Source: Palsa-1248 sp963737835 (lineage in GTDB: Bacteria; Gemmatimonadota; Gemmatimonadetes; Gemmatimonadales; Gemmatimonadaceae). Taken from it: DNA of 64,000 bases. Made by a program: the position numbers and the translations under genes. Positions within the stretch are counted from its first letter, which is position 1. Every line of letters starts with the position of its first letter. The notes under the pieces are model-generated. The model was given only the letters and a program-made list of their open reading frames with translations. It was not told where the DNA came from and searched no databases. Of the stretch, positions 31,688 through 40,851 are shown piece after piece. Location of the stretch: positions 1,674,001-1,738,000 of the forward strand of contig CAVTUH010000001.1 of NCBI GenBank assembly GCA_963737835.1, written 5' to 3'.

Positions 31688-33065
31688 TGACAGCTATGGG
31701 CGGAGACCGGCGCAACTTCTCGGCGATGGAGACCTGCAATCCTGCGAGCAATGCGAAGATGTAATACGAGACATCGTACCACGTGAACGAAAGAAAGAAG
31801 GATCCGGCGGTGTAGCCGACGAGAAGCACTGCGAAGTAGATGGTGCACAGGTAGAGGAATCGCTGCTCCTGGTCCCCGGTCGCCCAGCTCGGAGGGATCT
31901 TTCGGCGGAGCCGAGCGAGCCACACGACGCCGCCGGGCACCATCACGATCCAGAGTATCCCCCCCGGAATGCCCGTCTCGGCAGCCGCCTCAATGTAGGC
32001 ATTGTGGGGTGGCGTGCACCGAATGCCTGTGCCGGCCGCGTGATTTTTAGCCTTATCCGAGATCTCACACTCGGCCTTGGCGAAGTTATTGATGCCGACC
32101 CCAAAAATGGGATACTGTAGCATGTACCCGAGGCCGCGGAGCGCCACCTGCCGGCGCCCATTGACCGTGTTCCAGTTGTAGTCCGCCTTCGGATTCTCGA
32201 TCGTTTGCATCTGCTGCCAGTAGCCGGGCGGCGCATAGATGATCATGCCGAGCACGATCGCCAACACGAAGCCGATGCGTTTGACGATCGAGACGCGGTT
32301 CGCGAGCACGATGAGACCTGCGCCGAGCGCGATGAGCCCGACGAACGCGCCGCGCGAGCCCGATCTCGCGATGGTCGCCCCGACGCCCAGCAGCACGAAG
32401 GCACATACGGCCTTCCCAATTTGGCGGCTCGTTTGAAACGCAAGCAGAGCGAGCGCCAGGCCAACGAGCATCACGAGTCCGACATCGTTGGCGTCGTACG
32501 TGTCGAGGTTTGCCAGGCGTTCGTAGTTGTGATAGGACGAGAGATGAAAAACAAACAGTGACACGTAGGCGAGCCAGCCGGCGCTCAACACACCGGCCCA
32601 GACTAGTGAATAGAGATCCCGTGCCGTCCGCACCGAGGCGAGGACGAGAAATGTGAAGACGAGGGTCTTGACGTAAGAGTTCAGAATGAAAACCGCCGAG
32701 TGCCCGGGCGAGATGCCGAACAACGCGGAAAGGCACGCCAGTCCGCCGAATAGCGCGACTCCCCGTGCTGGCCACGTCTCCAGCAAGTGCCGCTTCGACA
32801 GAAACGCGGGCTTCGCGTACGCGAGACCGACGCAGACGATGGTCAGGATGAGCTCTGGCCGCATCGCCTTGAGCAGCGAGAACTGCATGTGCAGCCGACT
32901 GATGTTCAGCAGCACCAGCAGCAGGACCGCAATGTGGAACGGGTCGCGGGCTACGGGCATAGGGGCCTTCTGCAGCGCCCGAACGACGGCCCCCGGGCGA
33001 CGGACAGCCAGGTCCACGCGCCGCGGATCAGGCCGACGGACGGAGTTTGGGGCCGCGACTCTCAT
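31656..33065 (-). CDS. O-antigen ligase/polymerase-like membrane protein (Wzy/WaaL)
   Basis: 469 residues with about ten predicted helices. The periplasmic loop carries the Wzy_C-type signature HNAYIEAAAETGIPGGILW (preceded by GIRCTPP). It would polymerise repeat units or ligate glycan in the periplasm. The first 35 residues are basic and proline-rich; an internal ATG at 32960 (MPVARDPFHIAV) directly precedes TM1 and may be the real start. It heads the operon of five overlapping minus-strand genes. Confidence 0.87.
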   Translation of the reverse strand: MRVAAPNSVRRPDPRRVDLAVRRPGAVVRALQKAPMPVARDPFHIAVLLLVLLNISRLHMQFSLLKAMRPELILTIVCVGLAYAKPAFLSKRHLLETWPARGVALFGGLACLSALFGISPGHSAVFILNSYVKTLVFTFLVLASVRTARDLYSLVWAGVLSAGWLAYVSLFVFHLSSYHNYERLANLDTYDANDVGLVMLVGLALALLAFQTSRQIGKAVCAFVLLGVGATIARSGSRGAFVGLIALGAGLIVLANRVSIVKRIGFVLAIVLGMIIYAPPGYWQQMQTIENPKADYNWNTVNGRRQVALRGLGYMLQYPIFGVGINNFAKAECEISDKAKNHAAGTGIRCTPPHNAYIEAAAETGIPGGILWIVMVPGGVVWLARLRRKIPPSWATGDQEQRFLYLCTIYFAVLLVGYTAGSFFLSFTWYDVSYYIFALLAGLQVSIAEKLRRSPPIAVNDVRVGDRRR

Positions 33066-33149
33066 GTGGCCCTCTCAGCTTGCAAGGAAATGGCCCCCGC
33101 CCTCACGATCAGTATGCATCGGAACACGTTATCTACCAGGCACTTGCGA

Positions 33150-34103
33150 TCAGGGGGCTTGAGCGATCCCATCCGAGTGTTGCGTGAATGCCACAGCGGC
33201 GCCAACGATTCCCGCCAATCGCAATCGAAAGCCCTTTGTTGTTAATCCGGCAGGAATATTCAATCGCGGTAGCAGATAGGGATCTCCGATTGGGCGCTCG
33301 ACCCAGCCGCCCGTCACCCCGAGGGCCGCGTCGTAACCCGCAGTCTTCGCGGCCGCCGCGGCGGCGTGCGTCGACAGGCCATAAGGATACGTCAGCCACG
33401 GCAGAATGTCTGTCCCGAGACGATCTCGCAGCCAAGCCAATGGCTTCGTCAGTTCATCCTCGACCTCGCGAGCAGCGAGGCGTGAGAGATTTGCGTGACA
33501 CCAGGTGTGTACTCCGACTGTCAAAGACTCCGCTGCAACCCATGCCCGGAGCTCGGGTTCGGTCCCCGAGCGTCCCCAGTCGGGCATCTCTCGCAGCGGT
33601 TTTCCGATTCGGGCCGCCCATTTACGCACCGCCTCCCCATCGCCGCGCAATGCGCCAAGGGCGTAATCGCGAACGGCATCGCTCAGCCCGTCCGATCCTG
33701 CCAGGGCGTCCCACCAGAAGCTGTAGCCACCGAGAAGTCCGGGCGCCGCAAACATCGTTGCTGGCAGTCGGCGCGCCCTGAGTTCTGCGGCGCCAAGTGT
33801 CAAGGCCCCTTGGTAAGCGTCATCAAACGTGATTGCGACCGCGGGGCGGGCGTCGGGGGGGCGCTCGCACAACACTGCAGCCAGCGGTATGACATCACAT
33901 GTTTCGACGAGCACGTCCAGCTGATCGGCGAAATGTTGCCGTGGCAAATGAAGCGAGCGATCACCGGTTGCTTCCACCCGGTCGGGAACAATGTTGTGGT
34001 AGGCCAGCACCAGCGTGCGGCCCCGTCGGCCTCGGGCCACGCACCGGTCAATGCCGCACCACACCAGGGCCGCCTCCGTTAACCTACTTGCCCTCATCAT
34101 CGT
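33150..34103 (-). CDS. Polysaccharide deacetylase (NodB family)
   Basis: About 318 residues if ATG 34103 is used (the frame is open to 34172). LVLAYHNIVP, AVAITFDDAYQG (catalytic Asp pair) and VGVHTWCHANLS (His-x3-His) are intact. No signal peptide was seen. It lies 85 bases upstream of the polymerase gene, on the same strand. The C-terminus is basic (KGFRLRLAG). Confidence 0.87.
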   Translation of the reverse strand, partial: TMMRASRLTEAALVWCGIDRCVARGRRGRTLVLAYHNIVPDRVEATGDRSLHLPRQHFADQLDVLVETCDVIPLAAVLCERPPDARPAVAITFDDAYQGALTLGAAELRARRLPATMFAAPGLLGGYSFWWDALAGSDGLSDAVRDYALGALRGDGEAVRKWAARIGKPLREMPDWGRSGTEPELRAWVAAESLTVGVHTWCHANLSRLAAREVEDELTKPLAWLRDRLGTDILPWLTYPYGLSTHAAAAAAKTAGYDAALGVTGGWVERPIGDPYLLPRLNIPAGLTTKGFRLRLAGIVGAAVAFTQHSDGIAQAP

Positions 34104-34382
34104 TAAATGGATAGCGAGACGCCCGGACAAGCGCCAATTGACCACAAAAAGTCGAGAGCTGTACTGCCGCATCGCCGCCCATGGAGCTTTCGCTATGTCG
34201 CAGGGCGGCTGTCGACCACAATCTGCTAGGGATGTAGATCGACGGTTCGTGTAGCAATACAGTCACGGCCCTCACCAAAGGACTTTCGCTGGCGATCAAG
34301 TGGCGCGCCAGCCGGTCTAGCTTTACATTGGCGGCCTGCCGTTCTTAGAACCCATGCTCACGAGGTATGTCGCTCGACGAGA
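34104..34382. other. Gap between deacetylase and methyltransferase
   Basis: About 280 bases, AT-richer than average, with no recognisable gene. Near its right end one frame reads FLEPMLTRYVARR, which looks like the beginning of a SAM-methyltransferase but then leaves the frame, so the 5' part of the next gene may have been lost here. Confidence 0.35.
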
Positions 34383-35033
34383 ATGCTCGACCGCCTGATC
34401 CCCGTCGTCGAGTTTCATCAAAATCTCCGCGAACACCGACCGATCACCGCCGGGGTCGTCGCTGACGCGTTTGCACTCCCCTTCCGCAGGTCGTCGTTCG
34501 ACCTCGTGACGGCGAATATGCTACTTGAACACTTGAGCGATCCGCGACCGGCATTTGACGAGATCGCCCGCGTTCTTCGGCCTGGGGGCGAGTTCATCTT
34601 TCCCACCCCCAACCGCCGGCATCCAGCGGTGTGGCTAGCAGCAATAATCCTACCGTCGAAATGGCGAAGCGTGCTCACACGGCTCTTCGAAGGTCGCGAA
34701 GAGCGCGACCTCTTTCCGACACACTACCGCGCGAACACAATGCCCCGTATAGCGCGGCTCGCGAGAAATGCCGGCTTTGATGTATCAGCCGTGGACGTCT
34801 TCTCGTCCTACCCCTTTGCTAAACGTCCCGCCGCGCTGGTTGTCCTCGAGGCGTATTGGATTCGGCTGGTACAACGAGGGCCAATGCGCGTTTTTGGCTC
34901 GAACATCGTCGGCAGATTAGTCAAAAGTCGCACGGCGCGCGATGGAGGCGGTAACGCAGCCCAGTCCAAGCTCGATGCGGACCGTACATCGTCGGCTCCT
35001 AGTGACGCCAGTAGCGGGCCGCGCCCTGTTTAG
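34383..35033 (+). CDS. Class I SAM-dependent methyltransferase, probably N-terminally truncated
   Basis: 216 residues. VVADAFALPFRRSSFDLVTANMLLEH and RVLRPGGEFIFPTPN are the acidic-loop, motif IV and post-motif regions of small-molecule methyltransferases. Motif I (the glycine-rich SAM loop VLDxGCG) is missing, and the frame begins in mid-domain. Upstream sequence shows a plausible N-terminal scrap in another frame, so a deletion or frameshift is likely. An in-frame variant around 34367 would need one base removed from GAGAATG. Activity is doubtful. Confidence 0.6.
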   Translation: MLDRLIPVVEFHQNLREHRPITAGVVADAFALPFRRSSFDLVTANMLLEHLSDPRPAFDEIARVLRPGGEFIFPTPNRRHPAVWLAAIILPSKWRSVLTRLFEGREERDLFPTHYRANTMPRIARLARNAGFDVSAVDVFSSYPFAKRPAALVVLEAYWIRLVQRGPMRVFGSNIVGRLVKSRTARDGGGNAAQSKLDADRTSSAPSDASSGPRPV

Positions 35034-35300
35034 AGGAATCCGCGGTCGCGCTCACTCATGTCGCGTCAATCCCACAGTTCCACTCGTCGGCGCCGGCCAC
35101 GCCGGGGGTCCGCCGTGGTGCCGTGACGGCGCGTGCCTTGCTGAAGCCGTAGGCCAGAGCGTGTGCTCCACATCGAGCACACGCCTCACTGCCTCTCTAT
35201 CGGGCTGCATCCAACGACCATACACAGGCGTGGCCATGCGACACTTGATGTCATCCCCACCCAGCCAAGTTCTTCGCTTGTGACTGTTATTCCGCAGATC
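35034..35300. other. Gap with no supported gene
   Basis: About 265 bases holding only the hairpin at 35160-35185 and low-quality open frames. No homology was recognised. Confidence 0.3.
35160..35185. terminator. Perfect 10-bp hairpin after methyltransferase
   Basis: GCGTGTGCTC, a 6-base loop and GAGCACACGC form a perfect stem. No T-run follows on either strand, so it is terminator-like rather than a typical intrinsic terminator. Confidence 0.4.
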
Positions 35301-37330
35301 GTGTCAGTCGAGCACCGGCACAGGCTTCGCGTCGTTCCGAAGGGTCGCAGCCTGCGCGTCGCTATCGCCGGAGGCGGCAAATGGCGCAGCAACACGCGCG
35401 CGCCATCACCCGATTGGCGCCCGACGCGACGCTCGTTGGCGTGGCCGACCCGGACGCCCGAGTCGGCGCGACGATGAAGGCGATTGTGCCCGGCGTGGAA
35501 GTCTTCGGGAGGTTGGACGCTCTGTTGGAGTCACTTCGACCTGACGTCGTCCACATTGTTACTCCGCCACACACGCACGCCGCGCTCGGCAAATCGGCTG
35601 TCGACGCAGGCTGTCATACGTACATTGAGAAACCGTTCGCGCCGACCGTCGCTGAGGCGAGGGACCTTCTCTCACGCGCCACCACGCGTGGCGTCGTCAT
35701 ATGCGCGGGACATCAACTCCTGTACGAGGCCCCTGCGCGCCGTCTCCGTGAGTTACTCCCAGCCCTCGGCACAATCAACCACATCGAGAGCTACTTTTCA
35801 TTCCGGCCGGTCCGACGCACGCCCGACGGACGATTGCCACTGCGCTCCGACCTGCAACTCCTCGACATCCTGCCTCACCCCGTATATCTGCTGCTCTCCG
35901 TGCTCGAGCGCGCGGGGTCGGGGCCCATCGAACTAGCGGCGACTGAGATTGGAGCTGGCGGGACCATCCATGCGCTCCTGCGGCGTGGCGCTACGACAGG
36001 AGTGCTCACAGTCACGCTCGAAGGCCGTCCGGTCGAGAGTTATCTCCGAGTTGTCGGCAGCAATGGATCGGTGTGTGCAGATTTCGTCCGCAGCACGGTC
36101 CAACGGCACATAGGGCCAGGGACGTCCGGAATCGACAAGCTGCTCGCGCCGTACCAGCTGGCGTGGCAGCTCGGCACAGGCACAACGGCTGCACTAGGAC
36201 GCCGTGTTTTGAAGCGGCAGCGCTATTACCCGGGCTTGACCGAGCTATTCTCGGCGTTTTACGACGCTGCGCGCGGCGAAAATGAGCCGCCGATGTCCGA
36301 CGACAGCATCGTGCAGTCGGTTCGAGTGTGGGAAGAAGTCGCCACGGGCCTTGCCGATCTGGATGCTCGCGTCCGCCGACCGGCGGCTTCCACCGGCCAG
36401 CCAACGATTGTTGTAACGGGAGGCACGGGCATGTTGGGGCGCGCGGTGGTGGGAAGCGCTCGCGCGGCAGGCAAGCCCGTGGTGTCCATCGCGCGCCGAT
36501 TGCCAGCAAGCTGGGACTGCGAGCCAGGGGTGCAATACTTGGTTGCGGACCTCGCTCGACCAGACTCTTTGGCAGGCGCGTTTGCCGGAGCATCCGTCGT
36601 CATCCACTGTGCGGCGGAGACCGCGGGAGGCTGGGGAGAACATCAGGCGAATTCGATCAATGCAAGCGCAAACGCAATTCAGGCTGCAGCGGCAGCCGGC
36701 GTGCGGCGGTTCATTCACGTGAGCAGCATGGCAGTGCTTTCGTCGGCGAGGGGCCGAGACGGTCTGTCAGAGACGACCCCCCTCCACCCGAAGCCCCGCG
36801 AAGCAGGCCCCTATGTATGGGGCAAACTCGAATCAGAGAAGCTGGTACAGCGACTGGGACACGAGCTCGGTGTTCCAGTCGAGATCGTGCGACCGGGGGC
36901 GCTCATAGACTACGCGAAGTATGAGCCGCCCGGCCGATTGGGGCGCCGTCTTGGCAACCTTTTAGTCGCCGTCGGCTCGCCCGGTGATCGCATTGGCGCC
37001 GTCGACGTCCAATTCGCCGCTCGCACGCTGCTCTGGATGGCTGAGCATTTCGACGAAGCCCCGCAGCTACTGAATCTCGTGGCGCCGGCTCTCCCTACAC
37101 GGCGAGAGCTTGTTCAAGAGCTTCGTCGACGCAATCCCGACTTGCGAGTGATCTGGCTACCGACCGTTGTCGTGCAGATGCTCTCCTGGCTCGGGATCGG
37201 ACTGCAACGCGTCTTACGCCCGCGAAAGCCTGCCATGAATGTCGCACGGGCTTTTGCCTCCCCGCGCATCGACACCACGGCGATCCAAGCGCTGGCTCGG
37301 TGCATGAATGGCGCCAATCTCGAGCGGTAA
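35301..37330 (+). CDS. Gfo/Idh/MocA oxidoreductase fused to an NAD-dependent epimerase (SDR), one-base deletion near the start
   Basis: The open frame from 35381 has 649 residues. The N-terminal half is a Gfo/Idh/MocA sugar dehydrogenase: VGVADPDARV, VHIVTPPHTHAA, YIEKPFAPT. From about residue 345 there is a second NAD domain of the extended SDR type: IVVTGGTGMLGRAVVGSA, VIHCAAETAG, VSSMAV and the catalytic-type YVWGKLESEK. Just upstream the phase of RVAIAGGGK is off by one; adding one A to the AAA at 35379-35381 restores GGGKMAQQHARAI, so the real start lies upstream (GTG 35301 is in phase). It may convert a nucleotide sugar by a two-step oxidation/epimerisation. Confidence 0.83.
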
Positions 37331-37639
37331 AGGCACGGCGGGTCACGTCCCTCGCTCGCGTGCCAGGACTCATTGTTTACCGCGAGAGGCAGAAAGCAGG
37401 AGGAGCGGCGGTGAAGGTCGAACCGAGTCACTTGCATCTTGGCGGAGCCTGTCAGAAAATAGGCAAGCGGCTGAGTGATTATGCCTCAGGGCCGCCCGGA
37501 AGCCCGTCCGCCCTTCTAGCCACGCCGGCCCCGGTGACACCGGGCACACTACGCCGAATTGAGGCGGGCTCTAATCCGTTAGGGCATCGGCCGGCCGAAT
37601 AAAGACCTCCCATTACCGGACAGCGGCGCGGGCGTCCAA
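37331..37639. other. Gap before IS21 remnant
   Basis: About 310 bases without a supported gene; the open frames here have no recognisable domain. Confidence 0.3.
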
Positions 37640-37869
37640 TTGTGTGATCGGCGCCCGCCCAGTGGTCTTGCTCGTCGGCCCCACCGGCAAGCCGAACCTG
37701 GCTAGGGATTGAGTTTCGCGTCGGCCGGGGCAACACACTTGTGACGAGCCAGGTCCTAGCGGAGCACTGGCATGAGCTAGTACGTGATGCCACTTTTGGC
37801 GACGCAATGCTCGATCGACTCGTGCATCACGCGCGCCGGCTCGCCCTCTGGGATCGCTCTCTCCGATGA
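37640..37869 (+). pseudogene. IS21-family IstB remnant with internal deletion
   Basis: Around 37660-37690 the sequence encodes VVLLVGPTGKPNLA, a damaged Walker A region of the IstB ATPase. After stop codons, 37735-37869 encodes LVTSQVLAEHWHELVRDATF and then GDAMLDRLVHHARRLALW, ending DRSLR-stop, which matches the C-terminus of IstB (TSQ, DAxLDRLVHxAxR, S-x-R). The middle of the ATPase is gone, and no IstA was found. It marks past insertion-sequence activity between two glycan genes. Confidence 0.7.
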
Positions 37870-37890
37870 AAGGCGCTGGCGACGAGTGAT

Positions 37891-39312
37891 GTGGAGTGGA
37901 CCGACGACTCGCTGACAGCAACCACGGATCTCGTGACCTACCAGCCCCCTGACCAGTCGCTCGGCGAACTGGAATCATCAGCCATTTCGCTTCAAGCCGA
38001 TCATCCCAGTCGGCGCAGAGCAGACAACTCAGTGACTCAATCGCTCGCAGGCCGCCGCCCGAAGCTGCTCTTCTTGTCACAAGGCCTTCCCTACCCCCCG
38101 GATGGCGGTGCCAAGATCAGAACTTACCACATCATGCGGCTTCTCTCGGACGCGTTCGACGTTACTGCGCTCTGCTTTTATCGCTACAAGCCAGGCTTGT
38201 TTCACACGGATGTCGGCGCTGCACTCACCGCGCTCGGCGAATTTGGAACGATTGAGGCGTTTCCGATCCCGCAAGAGCATTCGCTGGCCCGGTTGTTGTG
38301 GGACCAGGCGAGAAGCGTGGCGAGACAGAGGGTCTATACCGCGTTCGCATATGAATCGGCCGGCTTCCTCCAGCGGTTGCGGGTCGCAATGTCTCGGCAG
38401 CGGTTCGACCTCGTGCACGTAGACAGCTTAGACCTGTCGGGCTACTTCGAGGAGTTGGAGCGATTGCCTATTGTTTGCACGCACCATGACGCGCAGTCTG
38501 TGCTGTTGCGTCGTCGAGCGGCTGTTGAGCGAGGTTTGCTGCGCCAGTGGTTCGTCGCGCTCCAAGCACGCCTTACCGAAGATGAGGAACGGCTATGGTG
38601 CCCTCGAGTCGCGCTCAATCTCGCGGTATCGGCGGGGGACGAGTCAACGTTGATGTCGATTGCCCCTACGGCTCGATTCGCGGTGGTGCCCAATGGCGTC
38701 GATGTGGATGCGTTTGCGCCCAGTGACGACGTCACACCCGCCGGTCTCGTGACCGTGGCCGGGTTGAGCTCTTTCGCCAATCGAGACGGATTGGATTTCT
38801 TCTGTGAGTCCATCTTACCCAATTTGCGAGCGGCAGGACCGGCGGTGCCCGTTCAGTGGCTGGGGAGAGCGACCGAACCGCAACAGCAGCTCTATGAGGA
38901 ACGGTTCGGCGTCAAACTGACCGGATACGTGGAGGATGTCAGACCCGCGATGCGAGCGGCTGCGTGCTACATCGTGCCGATTCGAGTCGGGGGCGGGACC
39001 CGCATCAAGATTTTGGATGCGTGGGCGATGGGGAAAGCAGTGGTGAGCACGAGCATTGGCTGTGAAGGACTCGAGGCGCATGATGGCGCCAACATTCTGA
39101 TTCGGGATGATCCAGCCGCGTTCGCCGAAGCGGTACGAGCCGTCTTGGCGGACACCGCCCTGCGAACGCGGCTCGGCTCCGCGGCGCGAGCTACCGTCGA
39201 GCGATTGTACTCATGGGAGAAGATCGGACGAGATCTTATCCCCCGATACATCGATCTCGCGGGCGCGGGACGCGCAGCCCGAAGGTCGAGACGACAACCG
39301 TTGCCGACGTGA
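37891..39312 (+). CDS. GT4-family glycosyltransferase
   Basis: 473 residues from GTG 37891; the first 50 are likely disordered, and an in-frame GTG at 38032 just before the fold (LLFLSQGLPYPPDGGAKIRT) is a possible start. The GT-B C-terminal domain has VVPNGVDVDAF, VAGLSSFANRDGLDFF, VRPAMRAAACYIVPIRVGGG and DAWAMGKAVVST. It resembles sugar transferases with a GGxxR-type acceptor loop. The 3' end overlaps that of the minus-strand GT2 by about 77 bases. Confidence 0.88.
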   Translation: MEWTDDSLTATTDLVTYQPPDQSLGELESSAISLQADHPSRRRADNSVTQSLAGRRPKLLFLSQGLPYPPDGGAKIRTYHIMRLLSDAFDVTALCFYRYKPGLFHTDVGAALTALGEFGTIEAFPIPQEHSLARLLWDQARSVARQRVYTAFAYESAGFLQRLRVAMSRQRFDLVHVDSLDLSGYFEELERLPIVCTHHDAQSVLLRRRAAVERGLLRQWFVALQARLTEDEERLWCPRVALNLAVSAGDESTLMSIAPTARFAVVPNGVDVDAFAPSDDVTPAGLVTVAGLSSFANRDGLDFFCESILPNLRAAGPAVPVQWLGRATEPQQQLYEERFGVKLTGYVEDVRPAMRAAACYIVPIRVGGGTRIKILDAWAMGKAVVSTSIGCEGLEAHDGANILIRDDPAAFAEAVRAVLADTALRTRLGSAARATVERLYSWEKIGRDLIPRYIDLAGAGRAARRSRRQPLPT

Positions 39313-40678
39313 CGTCAACCGCTGTGCCTCCGCGAGGCCCGTGCCAGAGACTACGTCGAATCTCGCACCCGGGGCGGGCGCGGGAGCGCCATCGCGTTTC
39401 TCGCCTGAAGAGTCCCACAAGCGCCAGCCACAGTCGCCAGACGAGATACGCAGGGAGGCGCAGGACAGCAGCGGCCAATTGCCCGCGATTGGGTGAGCGA
39501 ACCCACGCGTTCGCAGTCCAGACTGCGAGCGGGAGCACAGAAGCGGCAAAGATCACGGCGACGATACGGGCACTCGTGGATGGGAGTGTCGCCATCGCAA
39601 GCGCCAGGCTGACCCCGATACCCGAATGCAGCACCGGGCCGGGGGTGGCGAGTTCGCTGATCGCATCGAGCTTCTGGCGAGCACCGCAACGCCGACTGAT
39701 TGCCAGCGCGCGCCAGTACGCCCGCAGGGCGCTCAAACGACCGGCTTGCCAGCGGCGCCGTTGCGTCGCACTCTGTCGGAGCGTGCGTGCCTCCTGTGAG
39801 TGCAGGCGCGCGTCCGGGGCGAACAGAATGCGCTCGCCCATGGCGGTATATCGAGCGTACAACTCCCAATTCTCGGTCAGCGCATCAGCCGCCCATCCAG
39901 CGCGTGCCAGGAGGCCAACGCCGAGACACATGCCGTTCCCGGTCAACGGACAGTTCAACCCTGCCTGCGCTTTCAGGCGATACTGCCCCTGGTATCGCAC
40001 TCGAGCCAGCAGGCCTGCGAGTAGGCTGAGCCACGAGTCGCACTCGTTCGAGAGCCCGAAATATGCCTGGACCGCGATGTCTCTCAGCTCACCCGCGGCC
40101 GCCAACGCGTCAGCGAGACCGGGGTCGACGACCGTATCTGCGTCGATGATCACCACGGCGTCGTAGGCCGTGAGGTTCAGACACGTGAATGCCCATGCGA
40201 TCGCGCGTGGTTTACCGAAGCGGGATGTGTCAGAGCGGTCGAGAACGCGAGCGCCCGCATTGCGTGCGAGCGCGACAGTATCGTCGTGACAGTTGTCCGC
40301 GATCACGACAACGGTTGACTCCGATTGTGCCGAGTGCAGTTGGAGCAACGAGCGCACGCACGCGTCGATGAGCAACGCCTCATTGTGGGCTGGCACGAGA
40401 ATCAAAATCCGCTGACGATCTGGCGGGGACGGTGTAGCCAACTGCACGCCAAGTGTGCGGCGCCGACGCAACGCCGAGCCGAGCGATAGGAGCTCCGACA
40501 GCAACGGCACGGCCCACGCCAATGCAACGGGCAGGAACACAACGCCAACAATGGGGGCGACAGTCACTGCTCGAGTCTCGTGGGAGCATCGGAGACGTTC
40601 TACCCGGGCGGCGCTCTCACGTCGAGGGGCAAGTTTGACGCCCGCGCAGCGAGGTTCCTGAGTCCATCGCGTGCTCAC
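39236..40678 (-). CDS. Membrane GT2 glycosyltransferase, cellulose-synthase-like
   Basis: 480 residues as an open frame; GTG at 40567 (VTVAPIVGVV) directly precedes the first membrane helix and may be the real start. Motifs: ILILVPAHNEALLIDACV, VIADNCHDDT, VVIIDADTVVD, TENWELYARY and QRRRWQAGR, the QxxRW of processive GT2 enzymes. C-terminal helices follow. It likely forms a polymer or a long side chain. The upstream region has the palindrome at 40677-40693. Confidence 0.87.
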   Translation of the reverse strand: MSTRWTQEPRCAGVKLAPRRESAARVERLRCSHETRAVTVAPIVGVVFLPVALAWAVPLLSELLSLGSALRRRRTLGVQLATPSPPDRQRILILVPAHNEALLIDACVRSLLQLHSAQSESTVVVIADNCHDDTVALARNAGARVLDRSDTSRFGKPRAIAWAFTCLNLTAYDAVVIIDADTVVDPGLADALAAAGELRDIAVQAYFGLSNECDSWLSLLAGLLARVRYQGQYRLKAQAGLNCPLTGNGMCLGVGLLARAGWAADALTENWELYARYTAMGERILFAPDARLHSQEARTLRQSATQRRRWQAGRLSALRAYWRALAISRRCGARQKLDAISELATPGPVLHSGIGVSLALAMATLPSTSARIVAVIFAASVLPLAVWTANAWVRSPNRGQLAAAVLRLPAYLVWRLWLALVGLFRRETRWRSRARPGCEIRRSLWHGPRGGTAVDVTSATVVVSTFGLRVPRPRDRCIGG

Positions 40679-40693
40679 CTACCGCCGGTAGGT
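40677..40693. promoter_or_regulatory. Operator-like palindrome
   Basis: ACCTACCGCCGGTAGGT is a perfect 8-bp inverted repeat around one central C, near the 5' end of the GT2 gene. It could bind a dimeric regulator. It was seen once only. Confidence 0.35.
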
Positions 40694-40851
40694 TGTCACT
40701 CGATGGCCGATCTAATCGAGCGCAACCGTCCGGTTCAGCTTTCCGAAGTCAGCTGGCAATGTGGAGGCAAACGCAGCCCTTTCGCGACGCACCGTTGACT
40801 TCGCTACACTGGGTTCGCCTGACGTTGATGCGATTGAGTCGCGCTAACGCT

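Noticed and set aside
34383..35033. Full-length methyltransferase call
   Set aside because: The glycine-rich SAM loop is missing, so it is reported as truncated rather than intact.
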